Part shown: one piece after another, positions 52,108 to 55,748 of the stretch | Layout: each line of letters opens with the position of its first letter | How positions within the stretch are numbered: position 1 is the stretch's first letter | From: Sediminibacterium sp. | Lineage (GTDB): Bacteria > Bacteroidota > Bacteroidia > Chitinophagales > Chitinophagaceae | Direction of reading: 5' to 3' | Assembly (NCBI GenBank): GCA_030726065.1 | Contig: JANREK010000044.1 | Location: 1 to 55,748, forward strand | Length of the DNA stretch: 55,748 nt | Program-made: the position numbers and the translations under genes | Notes under the pieces: model-generated | The model's database searches: none | Seen by the model: only the letters and a program-made list of their open reading frames with translations | Told to the model about the DNA's origin: nothing

Positions 52108-53892
52108 TTATAATTTGTATCCGTCATCTGCCACTAATTGCGCGCAAATACGTCTGCGTGCTTCCTTGCTATTGAATGAATCCACTTTGGTGAATCTTTT
52201 TAAACCAATATTCATCATGCGTAATTCATCGCCATCTGCAAAACTATTCAACGCGTCCTTGCCAGCTTTATTGATGGCATCAGCTGCATCATAAATATAA
52301 GTGCGAACAATATCAGCTTGAATTGAACAAGCCGCTTCGCCTTTCATAGCAGTTAATTTTTCTAATCTTAATAAAGCAGATTCAGCATGATAAGTAATGA
52401 TGGACATATCGGCGATGTTCATTAATATTTCTTGTTCCTTATTTAAGCTCATCATTAATTTTTGTACGGCTGCACCTGCTACCATTAAAATACATTTCTT
52501 AAAATTCGCGATCGTTTTTTTCTCTTTTGCAAATGCGCCTTCTTCTTCTGAGCCAAAATCAGGTATACTCATTAATTCTTGTTGCACACTCATCGCGGGT
52601 CCCATTAAATCTAATTTTCCTTTCATGGCGCGTTTTAAAACCATATCTACCGTAAGTAATCTATTAATTTCATTGGTCCCTTCATAAATACGATTGATAC
52701 GACTATCACGATACGCCTTTGAAATTTGATATTCATCACTGTAACCATTTCCGCCATGTATTTGTACGCCCTCATCTACCACATAATCCAACGCCTCACT
52801 TCCAAACACTTTTAAAATGGCACACTCTATAGCATATTCTTCAGCGGCACCTAATAAGGATTCAGATAATGTTTTACCAGAAGCTAATAATAATTGTTCT
52901 TGCTCATCAATGTGATGTGATACTCTGTATAAAGTGGTTTCACCCACCCACATTTTAATAGCCATTTCAGCCAACTTATGTCGGATAGCGCCAAATTTTA
53001 CAATCGGTAATTTAAACTGCTCTCTTGTTTTCGCATATTGAATAGTAACGCTTAATGCGCGTCTTGCACCACCTAAGGTTGCAGCACCTAATTTTAATCG
53101 ACCAATATTTAAAATATTGAATGCGATAATATGTCCTTTACCAATTTCACCTAATACATTTTCAACGGGTACTTTACAATCTTGAAAATATAATTGGACT
53201 GTTGATGATCCCTTAATTCCCATTTTATGTTCTTCAGGCCCTTGTGTAAAACCTTCTGTACCACGTTCAATAATAAATGCCGTGAACTGTTCTCCATCTA
53301 TTTTTGCAAACACGGTATAAATATCTGCAAAGCCACCATTGGTGATCCAACATTTTTGGCCATTCAAAATATAATATTTCCCATCGGCAGATAATATTGC
53401 TGTTGTTTTTGCACTTAAGGCATCTGATCCTGCATTAGGTTCTGTTAAGCCATAGGAGCCTTTGTATTCACCACTCGCTAATTTTGGGACATACTTTTCT
53501 TTTTGTGCATCCGTACCAAAATATAAAATGGGTAAGGTACCAATGCCTGTGTGTGCTGCATTTGCTACGGAAAAGGAATAACCGCCGCCTAAATATTCGG
53601 CAACAATCACTGCAGTTACAAAATCTTTTCCAGAGCCACCATATACTTCAGGTACTGTAATACCTAGTAAGCCTTGTTCGCCTGCCTTTTCTAATAAGGA
53701 GGGCATTAAGCCTGGTTCTAGTTTATCAATACGTTCAACTACAGGTAACACTTCGGTGTCAATGAATTGATTACACATATCGCGCACCATAAGTTGCTCC
53801 TCATTAAACTCCTCAGGAATAAATATATCCTTTGAATTTATTTCCTTGATAATCCATTCGCCACCTTTGATGACTGATTGTATCGTTTCCAT
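52108..53892 (-). CDS. Acyl-CoA dehydrogenase with C-terminal extension
   Basis: A 594-residue flavoprotein. The N-terminal and middle domains (about 25-250) show the GSYGLTEPNAGSDALS signature and YILNGQKCWITNGGFADIYTVF. The catalytic Glu lies in the segment SRINRIYEGTNEINRLL, and the FAD-binding QIHGGNGYSDEY motif is present. At 594 residues it is longer than the usual 380-residue enzymes and matches the VLCAD/ACAD9-like bacterial type with an extra helical domain (after about residue 420). It oxidises fatty acyl-CoA in beta-oxidation and passes electrons to ETF. A MarR-type regulator gene lies 90 bp upstream on the same strand. Confidence 0.96.
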   Translation of the reverse strand: METIQSVIKGGEWIIKEINSKDIFIPEEFNEEQLMVRDMCNQFIDTEVLPVVERIDKLEPGLMPSLLEKAGEQGLLGITVPEVYGGSGKDFVTAVIVAEYLGGGYSFSVANAAHTGIGTLPILYFGTDAQKEKYVPKLASGEYKGSYGLTEPNAGSDALSAKTTAILSADGKYYILNGQKCWITNGGFADIYTVFAKIDGEQFTAFIIERGTEGFTQGPEEHKMGIKGSSTVQLYFQDCKVPVENVLGEIGKGHIIAFNILNIGRLKLGAATLGGARRALSVTIQYAKTREQFKLPIVKFGAIRHKLAEMAIKMWVGETTLYRVSHHIDEQEQLLLASGKTLSESLLGAAEEYAIECAILKVFGSEALDYVVDEGVQIHGGNGYSDEYQISKAYRDSRINRIYEGTNEINRLLTVDMVLKRAMKGKLDLMGPAMSVQQELMSIPDFGSEEEGAFAKEKKTIANFKKCILMVAGAAVQKLMMSLNKEQEILMNIADMSIITYHAESALLRLEKLTAMKGEAACSIQADIVRTYIYDAADAINKAGKDALNSFADGDELRMMNIGLKRFTKVDSFNSKEARRRICAQLVADDGYKL

Positions 53893-53982
53893 AAAATTTA
53901 TTTATAAGTTATTTTTTCTTTATTCTTTTTTATTGCTATGCGTTGATATATTATAATGCTATTATTTCTTATCAACGCTTAT

Positions 53983-54438
53983 TTATATCAAATCCTTGTT
54001 CATTAAATTATCATACACACGTTGTAAAACATTTTTAACCACTTCAATTTCTTCCTTTGTAATATTTTGCAATGACTCATTCATTGTTTTATTTGCTAAC
54101 TCATAGGTGATTTGCTGTAATGGTTTTGCTGTGTCCGTTAAATAAACCAAATTAATGCGTCGATCATCTTTGGATGCAACACGCGTAACTAATTCTTGTT
54201 TTTCTAAATTATCAATAAGGCGCGTGGTACTTGCTTTATCTCTAAAAGTTCTGTTGCCTAGTTCAAGTTGACTAAGCCCATCTTCCTTCCATAAATGATA
54301 TAATACAGACCATTGTTCAATGGTAATTTCTATTCCTGCATTGCGGAAATTTTTTTGAAGACGTCGGGCAACTGCGGTGGTTGCCATGCCATTAATAACA
54401 CTGTAAAGTTCGCCGCGTTTGAATTGGTTGTTTGACAT
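53983..54438 (-). CDS. MarR family transcriptional regulator
   Basis: A 151-residue winged-helix repressor. The recognition helix region is LSQLELGNRTFRDKASTTRL followed by IDNLEKQELVTRV, and the wing SKDDRRINLVYLT has the family DxR-x-x-x-x-LT pattern. I place the start at 54438 (MSNNQFKRG); the frame continues 33 bp upstream but that part covers a palindromic operator. It may control itself and the acyl-CoA dehydrogenase gene downstream. Ligand unknown. Confidence 0.93.
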   Translation of the reverse strand: MSNNQFKRGELYSVINGMATTAVARRLQKNFRNAGIEITIEQWSVLYHLWKEDGLSQLELGNRTFRDKASTTRLIDNLEKQELVTRVASKDDRRINLVYLTDTAKPLQQITYELANKTMNESLQNITKEEIEVVKNVLQRVYDNLMNKDLI

Positions 54439-54442
54439 ATAG

Positions 54443-54458
54443 TTAGTTATGCAACTAA
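54443..54458. promoter_or_regulatory. Probable MarR autoregulatory operator (TTAGTT-N4-AACTAA)
   Basis: TTAGTTATGCAACTAA is an inverted repeat with 6-bp arms located 5 bp before the MarR start codon. MarR proteins bind palindromes of this size near their own promoter, and AGTTGC/GCAACT half-sites are common in the family. Its position next to the start supports negative autoregulation. Confidence 0.6.
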
Positions 54459-54471
54459 TATAAAAGTACAA

Positions 54472-54590
54472 CCTATTTTATTATAAATTTAAATATTTTG
54501 CCTTTTTTGAGGCTTTTTACTATTTTTTGGGCAATTTTTGGGTCATTTTGACCAAAAAAGGGAGATTTTGGGTTTCCTTGAAATGGCTGC
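54472..54590. other. Intergenic region with short hairpins between MarR and the GHMP fusion gene
   Basis: A+T-rich sequence without a gene. It contains two weak dyads: GCCTTTTTTGAGGC followed by T5 on the plus strand, and GGGTCATTTTGACC flanked by T- and A-runs near 54540-54553. Either could end the fusion-gene transcript coming from the right, but neither is strong. The MarR promoter must also lie here. Confidence 0.4.
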
Positions 54591-55739
54591 TTACATCCTG
54601 TCTTTGCGTCTAATTTTAATGCGTATTGCATTTTCTATGGCTTCATTGGCAACCAAAATCAAGTAGCCACCGCCTCCAGCGCCTGAAAGCTTGTATCCAA
54701 AACTTTTAGAGGCATATTTATTTATAATTGGGGTAATCGTTTCGTCAACCATATTCGGGAACATGGCAATCTGCGCATGAAAAGAAGCAAGAAAAGCAGT
54801 GCCAAAAGCAGCCACATCTTTTATTTGAATCGCATTCCAACATTGAATTGCGGCATCTGCTAAATTTTTTGCGCCAGCTTCTGTAATATTTGTATTTGCC
54901 AATACATCATAATTACTTCCTCTTGGATCAAGTGGAATTAAATAAAGATGCTCCTCCAGCCAACTTAATATAGATTCATCTTCTATTGATTTTATTTCAG
55001 AGGGCCAATAACTATCTTGACTATAATGATAATAATTTAAACAAGGCATCACAATACCCAATGCATCTTGAGAACCAGCAACGTTTAAAGTGCCAGGCGG
55101 ATTTTCATAACTAAAAAGAATTTTACTCAATTGTACGGGATCACCTTCAGGTAATTGCGCCTTCCATAATTCAATGGCTTTGTTTCTTGTACTGCTCGCC
55201 ATACCACTTCGATTATTAAATTCGATGGTTGGTTCAATGGATACAGTGAGCACCGGGCCTGGGTATAATTTATTTACATAAGGTTGGTCCAGCCATCCGC
55301 CTGCCAAATCTATGCGAAATGGTATGATGGAATGGGTTCTTAAGCTGGTTGTAGATCTTGCAGGAAGTCCGTCACTCGGAATTCTATCCAATACAATTAA
55401 TTCAATATTTTTTGTTTTGCATAGTTCAATTTTATTCGGCGTATTCCCATCTTCATTCACCACAAAAACATTCGGCTTAATTTCTTCTAGCTCTTCTAAA
55501 AAATCAAGTATGCCATTTCCTTTGTTGATCTTACATTCTTTAACACATGCAAGTGATTCAATCATGTACTTTCTTTCATCTTGGGTAATCACGGGGTATC
55601 TACCTTTAAGATTGTATACTGTTTTATCAGATCCAATACAAACATATAAGTCACCATAAGTGGTAGCACTTTTTAAAAAAGCAATATGCCCACTATGTAA
55701 TAAATCAAAACAGCCGCTGACTAGTACTTTCTTTTGCAT
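54591..55739 (-). CDS. Nucleotidyltransferase-GHMP kinase fusion protein
   Basis: A 382-residue two-domain protein. Residues 1-130 form a cytidylyltransferase-like domain with SGCFDLLHSGHIAFLK (nucleotide-binding His15-x-x-His18) and ITQDERKYMIESL. Residues 138-382 form a GHMP small-molecule kinase: motif 1 PFRIDLAGGWLDQP, motif 2 SGMASST (179-184, glycine-rich phosphate loop) and motif 3 LSGAGGGGYL (351-360), plus AGSQDALG. The kinase part resembles heptose-7-phosphate or fucose/galactose kinases. A sugar kinase joined to a nucleotidyltransferase would make an activated sugar for surface glycans, reminiscent of HldE but with an unrelated kinase fold and reversed order. The frame is open to the window edge upstream, so the ATG at 55739 is likely but not certain. 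Confidence 0.85.
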   Translation of the reverse strand: MQKKVLVSGCFDLLHSGHIAFLKSATTYGDLYVCIGSDKTVYNLKGRYPVITQDERKYMIESLACVKECKINKGNGILDFLEELEEIKPNVFVVNEDGNTPNKIELCKTKNIELIVLDRIPSDGLPARSTTSLRTHSIIPFRIDLAGGWLDQPYVNKLYPGPVLTVSIEPTIEFNNRSGMASSTRNKAIELWKAQLPEGDPVQLSKILFSYENPPGTLNVAGSQDALGIVMPCLNYYHYSQDSYWPSEIKSIEDESILSWLEEHLYLIPLDPRGSNYDVLANTNITEAGAKNLADAAIQCWNAIQIKDVAAFGTAFLASFHAQIAMFPNMVDETITPIINKYASKSFGYKLSGAGGGGYLILVANEAIENAIRIKIRRKDRM

Positions 55740-55748
55740 AGGATCAAA

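Noticed and set aside
55312..55659. 115-codon plus-strand open frame
   Set aside because: Antisense to the nucleotidyltransferase-GHMP fusion, in which all family motifs are intact.
1..55748. CRISPR arrays, insertion sequences, prophage genes
   Set aside because: No regularly spaced repeats, transposase, integrase or phage structural genes were seen on either strand.

Overview
The window is A+T-rich DNA from a member of the Bacteroidota. The evidence is a SusC/SusD pair, typical Bacteroidota lipoprotein signals, TonB-dependent uptake, and starts without clear Shine-Dalgarno sequences. Family resemblances suggest Chitinophagales, but that placement is an inference. About 47 kb (1-47545) looks like one large polysaccharide-utilisation and sugar-acid-catabolism region. 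The last 8 kb holds unrelated housekeeping and regulatory genes plus a tRNA-like RNA gene.

Layout. (1) 1-5751, plus strand: exported degradation genes, namely the end of a beta-propeller-like protein, an alginate-lyase-family protein, an iduronate-sulfatase-like sulfatase and an unrecognised 711-residue exported protein. (2) 10240-5760, minus strand: a coupled pair, a parallel beta-helix protein and a DUF5703/GH95-like protein. (3) 10512-17398, plus strand: a tight operon of the kind common in Planctomycetes (PSCyt1-DUF1549-LamG-DUF1553 lipoprotein, Tat-exported DUF1501 protein, DUF2231-cytochrome-LRR membrane protein) ending in an aldo/keto reductase. (4) 17540-32590, plus strand: a long catabolic run with a mutarotase-like lipoprotein, enolase-superfamily dehydratase, signal-less solute-binding protein, SSS sugar symporter, two copies of a [PhyH dioxygenase - UxuA-like dehydratase] pair, an RraA-type aldolase, an ExuT-like MFS transporter, SDRs, an M81/MlrC protein and a class III aminotransferase. 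(5) 36232-32612, minus strand: AraC regulator, mutarotase-like protein, SDR and SMP-30 lactonase, divergent from (6). (6) 36420-47545, plus strand: SusC, SusD, GH2, TIM-barrel isomerase and GH20.

How it may work together (inference). Sulfatase, lyase-type, GH2 and GH20 enzymes would break down a sulfated, uronate- and N-acetylhexosamine-containing glycan. SusCD would import oligomers, and SSS/MFS carriers would take monomers and uronates across the inner membrane. Dehydrogenase, lactonase, dehydratase (enolase-type and UxuA-type) and RraA aldolase steps then resemble a non-phosphorylating route for sugar acids. The two Fe(II)/2-oxoglutarate dioxygenases, the MlrC protein and the aminotransferase have no obvious place in a standard uronate or fucose pathway and suggest an unusual or modified sugar. 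A recurring intergenic element (consensus about AAGTAYANNAATTNGCT) lies before the PSCyt, mutarotase and susC units and inside the susD-GH2 dyad. It may be the operator that joins these units into one regulon.

After 47.6 kb there are: a small lipoprotein gene; a minus-strand RNA gene (48465-48301) with complete tRNA acceptor, D, anticodon and T arms but about 96 nt between the anticodon and T arms, followed directly by a strong terminator; an Lrp/AsnC regulator with a two-subunit Tat-exported molybdenum hydroxylase; an acyl-CoA dehydrogenase with a MarR regulator; and a nucleotidyltransferase-GHMP kinase fusion. All function calls rest on reading motifs by eye; no database search was possible.
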